From: Streptomyces kronopolitis
Lineage (GTDB): Bacteria; Actinomycetota; Actinomycetes; Streptomycetales; Streptomycetaceae
Length of the DNA stretch: 64,000 nucleotides
NCBI RefSeq assembly: GCF_014646275.1
Contig: NZ_BMND01000020.1
Coordinates: 62,001 to 126,000 of the forward strand
Reading direction: 5' to 3'
Part shown: positions 49,974 to 58,060 of the stretch, piece after piece
How positions within the stretch are numbered: position 1 is the first letter of the stretch
Layout of the letters: every line of letters begins with the position of its first letter
Notes under the pieces: model-generated
Database searches by the model: none
What the model was told of the DNA's origin: nothing
The model's input: only the letters and a program-made list of their open reading frames with translations
Program-made: the position numbers and the translations under genes

Positions 49974-51656
49974 ATGAGATGGGCGGTGGTGGAGACGGGC
50001 GACGGGGGTGCTCGTCTCTGCCCGCTCGCCCCGGACGGGCGGGCCGCGGGGCCGGTGCGGGAGGAGCCCTCGCTCGCCGAGGCCGTGCGCGGCCGTCCCG
50101 AGGTCGAGCGGTGGGTGTGGCGGTCCACCGCGGAGATCTACCGGCCGCTGCTGGCCGCGGGGGTGCGCGTCGAGCGCTGCTATGACGTGGAGGCCGCGGA
50201 GGCGCTGCTGATCGGCCATGAGGAGGGGCAGTACGGCCAGCCGCGTTCGCTGGCCGCCGCCTGGGCCCGGCTGCACGGTCTGCCCGTTCCGCAGGACGGG
50301 CCCGCCCGTACGGCGCAGACCCAGCCGTCCCTGTTCGAGCCGGGTCCGGTGCCGCTGCCGCCCGGCACGGACGAGCTCACCGCGCTGCTGGAGGTCTATG
50401 CCGGCCAGGTGGCGCGTACGGCGAGGGCGGAGCACCCCGACCGGATGCGGCTGCTGCTCGCCGCCGAGTCCGCGGGCATGCTGGTGGCCTCGGAAATGGG
50501 GCGGGCCGGGGTGCCCTGGCGGGCGGATGTGCACCGTGACCTGCTCGACCGGCTGCTGGGCGAGCGCTATCCGGGCGGGCTGGAGCCGCGGCGGATGGCG
50601 GAGCTGGCCGAGGAGGTGTCCCGGGCGTTCGGCCCCGGCGCGCGGGTGCGCCCGGATCTCCCCCAGGAGATCATCAAGGCCTTCGGCCGCGCCGGGATCT
50701 CCCTCACCTCGACCCGCAAGTGGGAACTGCAGCAACTCGATCACCCCGCGGTGGCCCCGCTGTTGGCGTACAAGACGCTCTACCGCCTGCACACCGCCCA
50801 CGGCTGGGCCTGGCTCCAGCAGTGGGTGCACGACGGCCGCTTCCGCCCCGAGTACCTGCCCGGCGGCACGGTCTCCGGCCGGTGGACCACCAACGGCGGC
50901 GGCGCGCTCCAGATCCCCAAGGTGATCCGGCAGGCCGTGCGCGCCGATCCGGGCTGGCGCCTGGTGGTCGCCGACGCCGACCAGATGGAACCCCGGGTGC
51001 TGGCCGCCGTCTCCCGCGACCGCGGCCTGATGGAGGTGGCCGGCAGCGGCGAGGACCTGTACGCGGATCTGGCGGCCCGGGCGTTCGGCGGCGACCGCGA
51101 CCGGGCCAAGATCGCCCTGCTGGGCGCCGTGTACGGCCAGACCTCCGGCGACGCGCTGACGCACATGGCCGGTCTGCGCCGCCGCTATCCGGCCGCGGTG
51201 GCGTATGTGGACGAGGCGGCCCGCGCGGGCGAGGAGGGCCGGCTGGTGCGCACCTGGCTGGGACGCACCTGCCCGCCGGCGTCCGTGGCGCCGCCGGACG
51301 AGGCCGGACTGCCCCAGGAGGACGCGCCGGCGGAGGGGTACGCCGGCGGCTCGGCCGCCGCCCGGGCCCGCGGCCGCTTCACCCGCAACTTCGTCGTCCA
51401 GGGCAGCGCCGCCGACTGGGCGTTGCTGGTGCTGGCGGCGCTGCGCCGGGCGCTGGCGGAGGGCGGGCTCCGCGCCGAGCTGGTCTTCTTCCAGCACGAC
51501 GAGGTGATCGTGCACTGCCCCGCCGAGGAGGCGGCGACCGTGTCCGGGGCGATCGCCGCGGCGGCCGCGGCGGCGGGGCGGATCGCGTTCGGGGACACCC
51601 CCGTCCGCTTCCCGTTCACCACGGCGGTGGTGGAGTGCTATGCCGACGCGAAGTGA
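49974..51656 (+). CDS. Pol I-like DNA polymerase (annotated elsewhere as bifunctional 3'-5' exonuclease/polymerase)
   Basis: 560 residues from ATG at 49974, with CAGGAG just upstream. The C-terminal 350 residues are an A-family polymerase: motif A VVADADQMEPRVLAAVSRD (about 321-340), motif B RDRAKIALLGAVYGQTSGD and motif C FFQHDEVIVHCP. The N-terminal 200 residues occupy the place of the 3'-5' exonuclease domain but the D-x-E of Exo I is not evident in VVETGDGG, so proofreading may be absent. No 5' nuclease domain is present; the housekeeping Pol I is about 900 residues. This short actinobacterial paralogue may act in repair. Its role is unproven. Confidence 0.88.
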   Translation: MRWAVVETGDGGARLCPLAPDGRAAGPVREEPSLAEAVRGRPEVERWVWRSTAEIYRPLLAAGVRVERCYDVEAAEALLIGHEEGQYGQPRSLAAAWARLHGLPVPQDGPARTAQTQPSLFEPGPVPLPPGTDELTALLEVYAGQVARTARAEHPDRMRLLLAAESAGMLVASEMGRAGVPWRADVHRDLLDRLLGERYPGGLEPRRMAELAEEVSRAFGPGARVRPDLPQEIIKAFGRAGISLTSTRKWELQQLDHPAVAPLLAYKTLYRLHTAHGWAWLQQWVHDGRFRPEYLPGGTVSGRWTTNGGGALQIPKVIRQAVRADPGWRLVVADADQMEPRVLAAVSRDRGLMEVAGSGEDLYADLAARAFGGDRDRAKIALLGAVYGQTSGDALTHMAGLRRRYPAAVAYVDEAARAGEEGRLVRTWLGRTCPPASVAPPDEAGLPQEDAPAEGYAGGSAAARARGRFTRNFVVQGSAADWALLVLAALRRALAEGGLRAELVFFQHDEVIVHCPAEEAATVSGAIAAAAAAAGRIAFGDTPVRFPFTTAVVECYADAK

Positions 51657-51749
51657 CCGGGAGGCGGGCGGCGGGATGGGTGTCGGTGATGGCGGGGCGG
51701 AGACGGTGCGAGCAGAATGCGGGGCCCTACGCGATCACCGGAGACCCCT

Positions 51750-52739
51750 GTGCCCTTCCCGCCGGGAATAACCGTCCACCCCGAACTCGCCGCCTACCTG
51801 GAGGACTTGCCGCCGTACTCCGATCCCTTCCGGGACATCGCGGCGACCCGTGAGCGGTTCCGGCAGCTGCTGGCCGCGACCCCGGCCGACCGCACCGGCG
51901 TGCGCAGCCGCCGGTACGACATCCCGCGGGAGGACGGCAGCGCGCTGGCGGTCGAGGTCTACCGCCCCGACGGCGCCGAGGGCTCCTACCGGGGCGGCGC
52001 GCTGCCCGCCGTGCTGCACTTCCACGGCGGTGGGTACGCCCTCGGCCGCCCCCTGCCGGGGCAGGACAAGACGGCCCTCGACCTCTGCCGCGCGCTGCCC
52101 GCCGTGATCGTCTCCGTCGAGTACCGGCTCGCGCCCGAACACCGCTATCCGGCGGGCGTGGAGGACTGCTATCGCGCCCTGGAGTGGACCGCGGCGCAGG
52201 CGGCCGGGCTCGGCATCGACGCCGGGCGGATCGCCGTCACCGGGAACTCCGCGGGCGGCGGGCTGAGCGCGGCTGTGGCCCTGATGTCCCGCGACCGCGG
52301 CGGCCCGGCCCTGGCCTACCAGTCGATGTGCGTACCGGACGTCGACGACCGCGTCGCCGGGGAACCGCTCCCTGCGGAGGCCGAGGACGTGCCGGGGCCG
52401 TGGGTCAACAGCCTGCGCACGATGCGTAGGACGTGGCAGCACTATCTGCCGGAGGGCGCGGCGGCGGACGCCTACGCCGCGGCGGCCCGCGCCGAGGACC
52501 TCACGGGGCTGCCGCCGGCCTATGTCCTGGTCTGCGATCTCGATCCGCTGCGGGACCCGGGGCTGGCCTACGCCCGGCGGCTGATGGACGCGGGGGTGCA
52601 GGTCACGGTCCGCAATGTGCCCGGCGCCTGGCACGGCTTCGAACTGCACGCACCCGGGACGCGGTTGGCACGGGAGATGACGGCCCACTGGACGGGGCAT
52701 CTGCGGGCGGCGCTGTATCCGTGCCCGGCGGCGGACTGA
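51750..52739 (+). CDS. Alpha/beta hydrolase, HSL-type esterase
   Basis: 329 residues from GTG at 51750, with GGAG six bases upstream; an ATG at 51717 lacks one. The hormone-sensitive-lipase family motif HFHGGGYALGR (about 90-100) forms the oxyanion hole, the nucleophile elbow is GNSAGGGLSAA with Ser at about 164, Asp is in VCDLDPLRDPGLAYARRL and His in GAWHGFEL near the C-terminus. No signal peptide is visible, so it is cytoplasmic. Short-chain esters of xenobiotics or lipids are the usual substrates. The RidA gene follows after 150 bases. Confidence 0.92.
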   Translation: MPFPPGITVHPELAAYLEDLPPYSDPFRDIAATRERFRQLLAATPADRTGVRSRRYDIPREDGSALAVEVYRPDGAEGSYRGGALPAVLHFHGGGYALGRPLPGQDKTALDLCRALPAVIVSVEYRLAPEHRYPAGVEDCYRALEWTAAQAAGLGIDAGRIAVTGNSAGGGLSAAVALMSRDRGGPALAYQSMCVPDVDDRVAGEPLPAEAEDVPGPWVNSLRTMRRTWQHYLPEGAAADAYAAAARAEDLTGLPPAYVLVCDLDPLRDPGLAYARRLMDAGVQVTVRNVPGAWHGFELHAPGTRLAREMTAHWTGHLRAALYPCPAAD

Positions 52740-52892
52740 GCCGGGCGGCAGGGGCGTTCGACCAGGGCGTCCGTCGAGGGCGTCCGGTCGCCCGGCGCGG
52801 GGAACGCTGGACGGCCGGGAGCCGGAGGCGCTTGAATCCCCTGGGGGCGACCCCCGTTATGCGTGAACGGCCGGACGAGCGCAGGAGCAGTG

Positions 52893-53366
52893 ATGACGAC
52901 CGAGAACGGCGAGCACGGCGAGTACGGCGCACAGGGCGGGACCGGACGGGACGCGGGCACCCCGCCCGACGGGCTGGAGCGCGTCAATCCACCGCATCTC
53001 GCGCCGCCGACCGGCTTCAGCCACGGTGTGCGCGCCGCCTCCGGCACCATGGTCTTCCTCGCCGGGCAGACGGCGCTCGACAAAGCGGGCCGGATCGTCG
53101 GGGACGGCATCGTCGAGCAGTTCGAGCGGGCGCTGACCAACCTCCTGGACGTCGCGGCGGCGGCCGGGGCCGGCCCGTCCGACCTCGCCAAGCTCACCGT
53201 TTTCGCGGCCGATGTCGCCGACTACCGCCGGCATGCGCGCGACCTCGGCCTGGTGTGGAAGCGCCTGGTCGGGAGCGACTATCCGGCGATGGCCGTGATC
53301 GGGACCACCCGTTTGTGGGACGAGGAAGCGCTGGTCGAGATCGAGGGGATCGCCGTCGTCCGGTAG
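52893..53366 (+). CDS. RidA/YjgF-family protein
   Basis: 157 residues from ATG at 52893 with GCAGGAG six bases upstream. A roughly 30-residue Gly/Glu-rich N-terminal extension precedes the trimeric RidA fold: SHGVRAASGTMVFLAGQTAL, DIVEQFERALTNLLDV-like helix, and PAMAVIGTTRLWDEEALVEI. The arginine that binds the carboxylate of imine substrates in true RidA (near R105) is not clearly present: TRLWDEEALVEIE occurs instead, so it may be a different subgroup. The family deaminates reactive enamines. A strong hairpin terminator follows. Confidence 0.85.
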   Translation: MTTENGEHGEYGAQGGTGRDAGTPPDGLERVNPPHLAPPTGFSHGVRAASGTMVFLAGQTALDKAGRIVGDGIVEQFERALTNLLDVAAAAGAGPSDLAKLTVFAADVADYRRHARDLGLVWKRLVGSDYPAMAVIGTTRLWDEEALVEIEGIAVVR

Positions 53367-53398
53367 CGGGAGCGCACCTCCCGCTCCCCGCACGCAGC

Positions 53399-53440
53399 AG
53401 GGCGCCCGCCCCACCGGTTCTCCGGTGGAACGGGCGCCCT
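53399..53440. terminator. Bidirectional terminator between RidA and acyltransferase genes
   Basis: A 10-bp stem (53399-53408 with 53431-53440) and an inner 7-bp stem (53411-53417 with 53422-53428) form one long hairpin between convergent genes. Confidence 0.88.
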
Positions 53441-53468
53441 GGCGGCCTGCGGGCGGTGTCCGCTCCGC

Positions 53469-54779
53469 TCAGTTGCGGCTGCGGGCCATCCCCACCGGGT
53501 CCTTCTTGAACGCCCAGGTCATCTTGGGCTCCATCGCCCAGCGGAAGATCCGCTGCACGGGTGGGGTGCACAGCACCGTGATGACGCTGCCCGCGATGAG
53601 GGTCAGCAGTACCGCGCCCCAGGGCGTGTGCACCCACGGGGTGTCGTACCAGTTCCAAAAGCGCGACCCCTTGGCCAGGAAGCCGTGCAGCAGGTAGCCG
53701 TACAGGGTGCCCGCGCCCAGCGCCGTGCACCACATGGTGCGGCCCGGGATCCAGGCGAAGAAGCAGGCCACCAGCACCAGCGAGCAGCCGAACATCGCCA
53801 GCGTCATCACCGCGCCGCTCCACCACGGGGCGGCGAGTTCCTGCGCGGCGTCGCGGTGGTAGAACCACGCGGCGTTCATCCGCGGCGCCGCCCAGTAGGC
53901 GAAGACCAGCGCGGCGGCGAACACCGGAACGGCCAGGATCCGCGCCTTCTTGCGGCGTACCAGCCGGAAGTGCTCCGGCCGCAGCGACAGCCCGATCACG
54001 AAGAACGGCAGGAACTGCAGCACCCGCTGGAGGTCCAGGTCGTCGCCGATGTCCGGGGAGACCGACGCGAGCACGGCGATGGCCAGCGCCAGCGGGACCG
54101 GCCAGCGCACGATCTTCCACAGCGGGGTGGTCAGGCGCCAGATGAACAGCGCGAGCAGGAACCAGGTCAGATACCAGGGATCCGTGAGACTGATCGGATA
54201 ACCCGGGTCGTCGTCCGCCCACCTCTTGAAGAGCGTGTAGGCGACTTCGAAGAGGATGTAGGGAACGGCGACGCCGGTAATCAGCCGCTGCAGGCGGTCC
54301 TTGCGCATATCGAAACTGCGCGAGAAATAGCCGGAGATGATGATGAAGGCCGGCATATGAAAGGCATAGACGGTGATGTAGAGCGCCGCCGCGGACCGGC
54401 TGCCGTCACGCAGCGGCTCCCAGGAGTGCCCCATCGCCACCAGCACGATGGCCAGGTACTTCGCATTGTCGAAAAAGGCGTCGCGCGGCTTCGCCTTGGC
54501 CTCGCCGGTGGCCGCGCTCTTGGCACGGCTGCCGCCCCGGCCCCCGGCACGGTGTCCGGGCCGGGCCGGTGAAGTGCCGCCCGCGGCAGGGGAATCGGCG
54601 AGCTGACGGTCCGCCGTCGCCGTGGTGGAGCTCTTCGCCACGGGCGCCATGGTCGCCGTCGCACCTGCGGCGTGCGACGAGGCCGGGGCGCCCGTACGTG
54701 TCAGTGTGTCCTGCGGCATATGCCGGGGCGGGGGCAGGGGAACCCGCCGTTCGCCGTACGCCGGAAAGTCGTTCGTCAA
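53469..54779 (-). CDS. Acyltransferase-3 family membrane protein
   Basis: 436 residues if started at TTG 54779, which follows GGGAGG by four bases; ATG at 54719 is the alternative. A basic, Ala/Gly-rich cytoplasmic N-terminus (about 1-110) leads to about ten membrane helices. The acyltransferase-3 opening is AFFDNAKYLAIVLVAMGHSW (about 113-132), with the conserved catalytic His in the last residues, and FHMPAFIIISGYFS. Such enzymes O-acylate sugars, lipids or peptidoglycan outside the membrane. The C-terminus KDPVGMARSRN is polar. No glycosyltransferase or cell-wall gene is adjacent, so the acceptor is unknown. Nothing is seen in the 300 bases upstream. Confidence 0.87.
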   Translation of the reverse strand: MTNDFPAYGERRVPLPPPRHMPQDTLTRTGAPASSHAAGATATMAPVAKSSTTATADRQLADSPAAGGTSPARPGHRAGGRGGSRAKSAATGEAKAKPRDAFFDNAKYLAIVLVAMGHSWEPLRDGSRSAAALYITVYAFHMPAFIIISGYFSRSFDMRKDRLQRLITGVAVPYILFEVAYTLFKRWADDDPGYPISLTDPWYLTWFLLALFIWRLTTPLWKIVRWPVPLALAIAVLASVSPDIGDDLDLQRVLQFLPFFVIGLSLRPEHFRLVRRKKARILAVPVFAAALVFAYWAAPRMNAAWFYHRDAAQELAAPWWSGAVMTLAMFGCSLVLVACFFAWIPGRTMWCTALGAGTLYGYLLHGFLAKGSRFWNWYDTPWVHTPWGAVLLTLIAGSVITVLCTPPVQRIFRWAMEPKMTWAFKKDPVGMARSRN

Positions 54780-55079
54780 GGAGCCTCCCGAAAGGATCCC
54801 AGGGGAGGAACTGGACGCTGGCCCGCACCGGGCCGCACATCGGAACCCAAAAGCCAAATCCTGCGTCTTAGTTCTTTTACGGGGAGTGTGGCGGCGTCGA
54901 ACATCTCAGGCACCTTAGCCCCGCGGCGGGAATCACGTAAATCCCCGACTGCGGCTGCCACACACGCAGCATCCGCCCTCCACAGCTCCTTCACGCAGCG
55001 CGGACGGCGGTGCGGCGGCCGTGCGGCCGGCACCACGGGCGTTTGGGACAATGCCCCTCGAACCACCGCCCGTTACCCA

Positions 55080-55964
55080 TTATTCAATAACACCGTCGGC
55101 GCCGCGCACGCGAATCGACCGCGTGGTGGTGTTCTTCGCCACGCCCCAGACGTAGACCTCCACGGGGCGGCCGTGCGGCCCGCGCAGCCGGTGCACGGCC
55201 GCCAGCCAGCCCGAACTGAGCGCGGACGCAGGGGGGTTGATCTGATCGGCGAACCGCGCGTAGCGCGCCAGCAGGCGAACCCGGGGCGCCCCCAGAATCC
55301 CGGTACGCACCTGGGGTGCCCGCTCGTGCACGGTGCGGACGCACCGCACGGAGAAGCTCTGGACCACCAGGCGGCCGCGGACATGGGCGCGATCCAGCCA
55401 GCCCGCCGTCCGTAGTTCGCGCAGGACCTGCGCCTCGATACCGGGGTACTTCTCCGGGGCCTTGATCTCCAGCAGCAGCCGCTGCCCGTTGCGCTCCAGA
55501 CGGCGCAGATAGGCGGCGAGCGTGGGCACCCGCTCCCCCGCGAACCGCCCCCCGAACCAGCTCCCGGCGTCCAGCCGGGCGATCTCGGCGGCGGTGAAAT
55601 CCCCCACCCGCCACGGCGCGCGCCCGGGAAAGACCTTCGCGGCGTCGGTCGTCCGCTCCAGGGTGGCGTCGTGCAGCACGACCAGCCGGCCGTCCCTGCT
55701 GCGCTGCACATCGTTCTCCACCCATATGAGTCCGCGGCGATGTGCGGCGTCGACCGCGGCGAGGGTGTTCTCCGGTGCGTCACGGGAGGCGCCGCGGTGC
55801 GCGATGACCCGGGCCGCGGCGGTGCCGGGGCCGGCCCGGGCGCCGCTGATCACGGCGACATCGGCGTACTCCCCCGGACCGGAGCACAGCACGGCCGAGG
55901 ACACCGCGGCCGTCACCAGGAAGGCGCATCCGGCAGCGGGTATCCGCAGCGATCTGCGCAGCAT
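55080..55964 (-). CDS. Secreted glycerophosphodiester phosphodiesterase
   Basis: 294 residues from ATG at 55964. A signal peptide or anchor (about 1-30, AAGCAFLVTAAVSSAVLCSG) includes a cysteine near the cleavage site, so a lipoprotein is possible. The GDPD motifs are RVIAHRGASRDAPENTLAAV (catalytic His and Arg), VENDVQRSRDGRLVVLHDATL (metal-binding Glu and Asp, second catalytic His), and LLLEIKAPEKYPGIE. It would cleave glycerophosphodiesters from phospholipids or wall teichoic acid. The C-terminal segment VYVWGVAKNTTTRSIRVRG fits the barrel end. Confidence 0.92.
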   Translation of the reverse strand: MLRRSLRIPAAGCAFLVTAAVSSAVLCSGPGEYADVAVISGARAGPGTAAARVIAHRGASRDAPENTLAAVDAAHRRGLIWVENDVQRSRDGRLVVLHDATLERTTDAAKVFPGRAPWRVGDFTAAEIARLDAGSWFGGRFAGERVPTLAAYLRRLERNGQRLLLEIKAPEKYPGIEAQVLRELRTAGWLDRAHVRGRLVVQSFSVRCVRTVHERAPQVRTGILGAPRVRLLARYARFADQINPPASALSSGWLAAVHRLRGPHGRPVEVYVWGVAKNTTTRSIRVRGADGVIE

Positions 55965-56297
55965 CCGGAGCCTCCCGGTCCACTCACCCGCAGACGGCCC
56001 CGTCTGCGCCAGTTACACCCCGCCCTTCGTCCGGTCCAGGACACGGCTGTCCCCTCAACCTGCGGGCATCCCCCGACACCCGCCACGCGAGCACGCGACC
56101 CGGCCGCCGGGCCCCGCGCTCACCAGCGGGACCGTTTCCGCAGGTCAGCGGGGTGAGGGGAAGGTCGGGCAGGCGGGTGAGTGAGGTCCGGCGCGGGGCC
56201 GCCATCCGGGCGGCCCGCCGCATCGCGGGGCCCCAGGCGTCCGCCGTCGCAGGACCCCGGGCAACCGCCGTCGCGGGCCCGCGGGTGTCAGGCCCCG
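55965..56297. other. Intergenic region between GDPD and LuxR-type genes
   Basis: About 330 bases, very GC-rich. No gene or clear regulatory element is seen except a short imperfect CCGCCGTCGC duplication near 56240-56275. It carries the GDPD promoter region. Confidence 0.5.
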
Positions 56298-57287
56298 TCA
56301 GGTGGCGTCGGCCGGTTCGTCCTTGAGCAGGCCGTGCTCGGAGACCAGATAGCCGAGTTCCGCGCGGCTGCGGCTGCCGAGCATCTCCGACACCTTTCTG
56401 ATGTGGGTGGAAACGGTGCGCGAACTCATGCCGAGGCGGGTCGCGATGACCTCGTCCGTGCAGCCGCTGACCACCATGCGCAGCACGCTGCGCCGGACGA
56501 CGTCGGTGAGGGGTTCGGGGCGGTACTGGCCCATGACGGCGGTGACCGGCGTCGCGCGCTCCCACATGTGGTCGAACGCCTTGGACAGGAAGCCGACGAC
56601 GCCGGGGTGGCGGATGGCCACGGCGTGGGTCTTGCGGTCCGGCGAGCCGGGGATGAAGGCGATCGAGCGGTCGCAGATGATGACGCGCTCGAAGATCTCG
56701 TCCAGTGTCTGGATCTGGCCGCCCTCGGCCAGTATGCGTTCGATGTAGCCGAGCGTCGGAGCGTGCGAGCGCACGGTGTGCTGATAGAGGGTGCGCTGCT
56801 GGACCCCCCGGCGGAGCAGCGCGAGGTCGCGGGGCAGCGCCTCGGCCAGCAGATGGGTGGGGCGGCCGCCGCCCGGCTGTGCCGTGAGCAGTTCTCCCTG
56901 GCACTTGCCGATGGCCATCTGGAGCGCCTCGCTGATCACGTCCTCGCCCATCAGGGTGTCGATGGGGGTCGCCACCTGCTGCTGCACTTTGCGGTAGACC
57001 CCCTTCGCGGCGAGAAAGGAGGTGTATAACTCGGTCAGGACCTGCTGGGAATTCTGAATCTTCTGCTCGACCGGCCGCGCCAGGTCGGACTCGGCAATTT
57101 CCGGTGGAATGGGAATGTAGACGCCGACCGATCCGGGCAGCGGGCGCAGCAGTCCGCAGGTGAGCAGGCAATCGGCCACATCCCCCGACATGACCCCGGC
57201 TTCGAGGGCTTCACGGTATTGGTTCAGCCCCTGCTCGCAGAGGCGAACTGCACCCACCTTTCCGCACATGTCCTCATGTGAGCCCAT
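56298..57287 (-). CDS. LuxR-family transcriptional regulator
   Basis: 329 residues from ATG at 57287, with GGGGGAG six bases upstream. The N-terminal 110 residues are helical and Cys-containing (DVADCLLTCGLLRPLPGSVG) and resemble TrmB-like sensory modules of actinobacterial LuxR proteins. The middle (about 145-240) is a phosphatase-C-like or PLD-like sensing domain with RVIICDRSIAFIPGSPDRKT. The C-terminus (265-315) has the LuxR helix-turn-helix CTDEVIATRLGMSSRTVSTH. It diverges, 245 bases away, from a tiny secreted peptide gene at 57533; an inverted repeat lies between them. Confidence 0.87.
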   Translation of the reverse strand: MGSHEDMCGKVGAVRLCEQGLNQYREALEAGVMSGDVADCLLTCGLLRPLPGSVGVYIPIPPEIAESDLARPVEQKIQNSQQVLTELYTSFLAAKGVYRKVQQQVATPIDTLMGEDVISEALQMAIGKCQGELLTAQPGGGRPTHLLAEALPRDLALLRRGVQQRTLYQHTVRSHAPTLGYIERILAEGGQIQTLDEIFERVIICDRSIAFIPGSPDRKTHAVAIRHPGVVGFLSKAFDHMWERATPVTAVMGQYRPEPLTDVVRRSVLRMVVSGCTDEVIATRLGMSSRTVSTHIRKVSEMLGSRSRAELGYLVSEHGLLKDEPADAT

Positions 57288-57388
57288 CTGCTCCCCCTTC
57301 CAGTTGTCGCACTTCCTGATCATGATGCCAGTCGGGCTGGCTTCAGAGCGGAACCTGGCGCAAGATCGAAGGGACGTCAAGGAAAGTC

Positions 57389-57408
57389 CTGGTCAATGAC
57401 GTGACCAG
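57389..57408. promoter_or_regulatory. Operator-like inverted repeat in the LuxR-peptide divergent region
   Basis: CTGGTCA (57389-57395) and TGACCAG (57402-57408) form a perfect 7-bp inverted repeat with a 6-base spacer, the size of a LuxR-type dimer site, about 100 bases upstream of the LuxR start and 125 upstream of the peptide gene. Confidence 0.65.
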
Positions 57409-57532
57409 CCATCTCGGATCCATCGGCTGTTCAGCCGCTCGTCCGCCCGGAAAGTGGACGGGAAGACTGCTCGGCCTGGGAAGTTTTGCCTTAAACAGAC
57501 AAAACACACATAACTGAACGGGGAAGTTCCTC

Positions 57533-57697
57533 ATGCCGAGAGTCACCAAGCCCGCGCCCGCCCTGCTTTCCACTCTCGCCCTGGTTCTGCTGCCCTTGGT
57601 CGGCATTGCGGTCTCGACGGATGACACCCAGCAGACTCAGGCAATTTCCGGTTCCGCCGGGGATACCCAGCGGCACAGCGATTCCGCCTGGGGATAA
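57533..57697 (+). CDS. 54-residue secreted peptide, candidate signalling peptide
   Basis: ATG at 57533 (GGGGAAG upstream at about 57519-57525) to TAA at 57695. The peptide starts MPRVTKPAPALLSTLALVLL, with two positive charges before a hydrophobic stretch of about 18 residues, a typical Sec signal. The mature part after the likely cleavage near IAVS is 26 residues, hydrophilic, Gln/Ser/Asp-rich, with SGSAGDTQRHSDSAWG at the end. No cysteine. It is divergent from the LuxR regulator and isolated from other genes, so a peptide signal sensed by or controlled by that regulator is worth considering. It is too short for standard gene callers. Confidence 0.68.
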   Translation: MPRVTKPAPALLSTLALVLLPLVGIAVSTDDTQQTQAISGSAGDTQRHSDSAWG

Positions 57698-58060
57698 ACT
57701 CCGGGCACGCCGAAGAAACAGCCGCCCCCGCGGGGCGGCCGGAATTCAGAGGACGGCCGGGAATTCCGGGACCGGTGCGGTGCGTTGCCCGGTCCGCGGA
57801 CCGGGCGCCGTCCTCGTGAAGGATGAGTGCAGAGTACACCGGTCCGGTGCGGCGGCCGGCGCGGAGACGGCGATCCTGCCCGAAAGGGCAGCGCGAGACG
57901 GTACGGGCGGGGGTGCGCCCGCCGAGTGCAGGCACCGGGTGCGGTCGGCGGATCCGGAGCGTGCGCGCGGTCGGCGGACGTACCCGCGCCCGCCGTACTC
58001 CCGGCCCGTGCTGCCTCGGGATCGCCGTCCGGACCGGGCCCGACGCCCCCTCGCCGCCGT
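57698..58060. other. Intergenic region after the small peptide gene
   Basis: About 360 bases. A 9-bp inverted repeat CCGGAATTC (57739-57747) and its complement (57761-57769) may end the peptide transcript. Otherwise nothing is recognised; frames encode Arg-rich low-complexity sequence. Confidence 0.55.
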
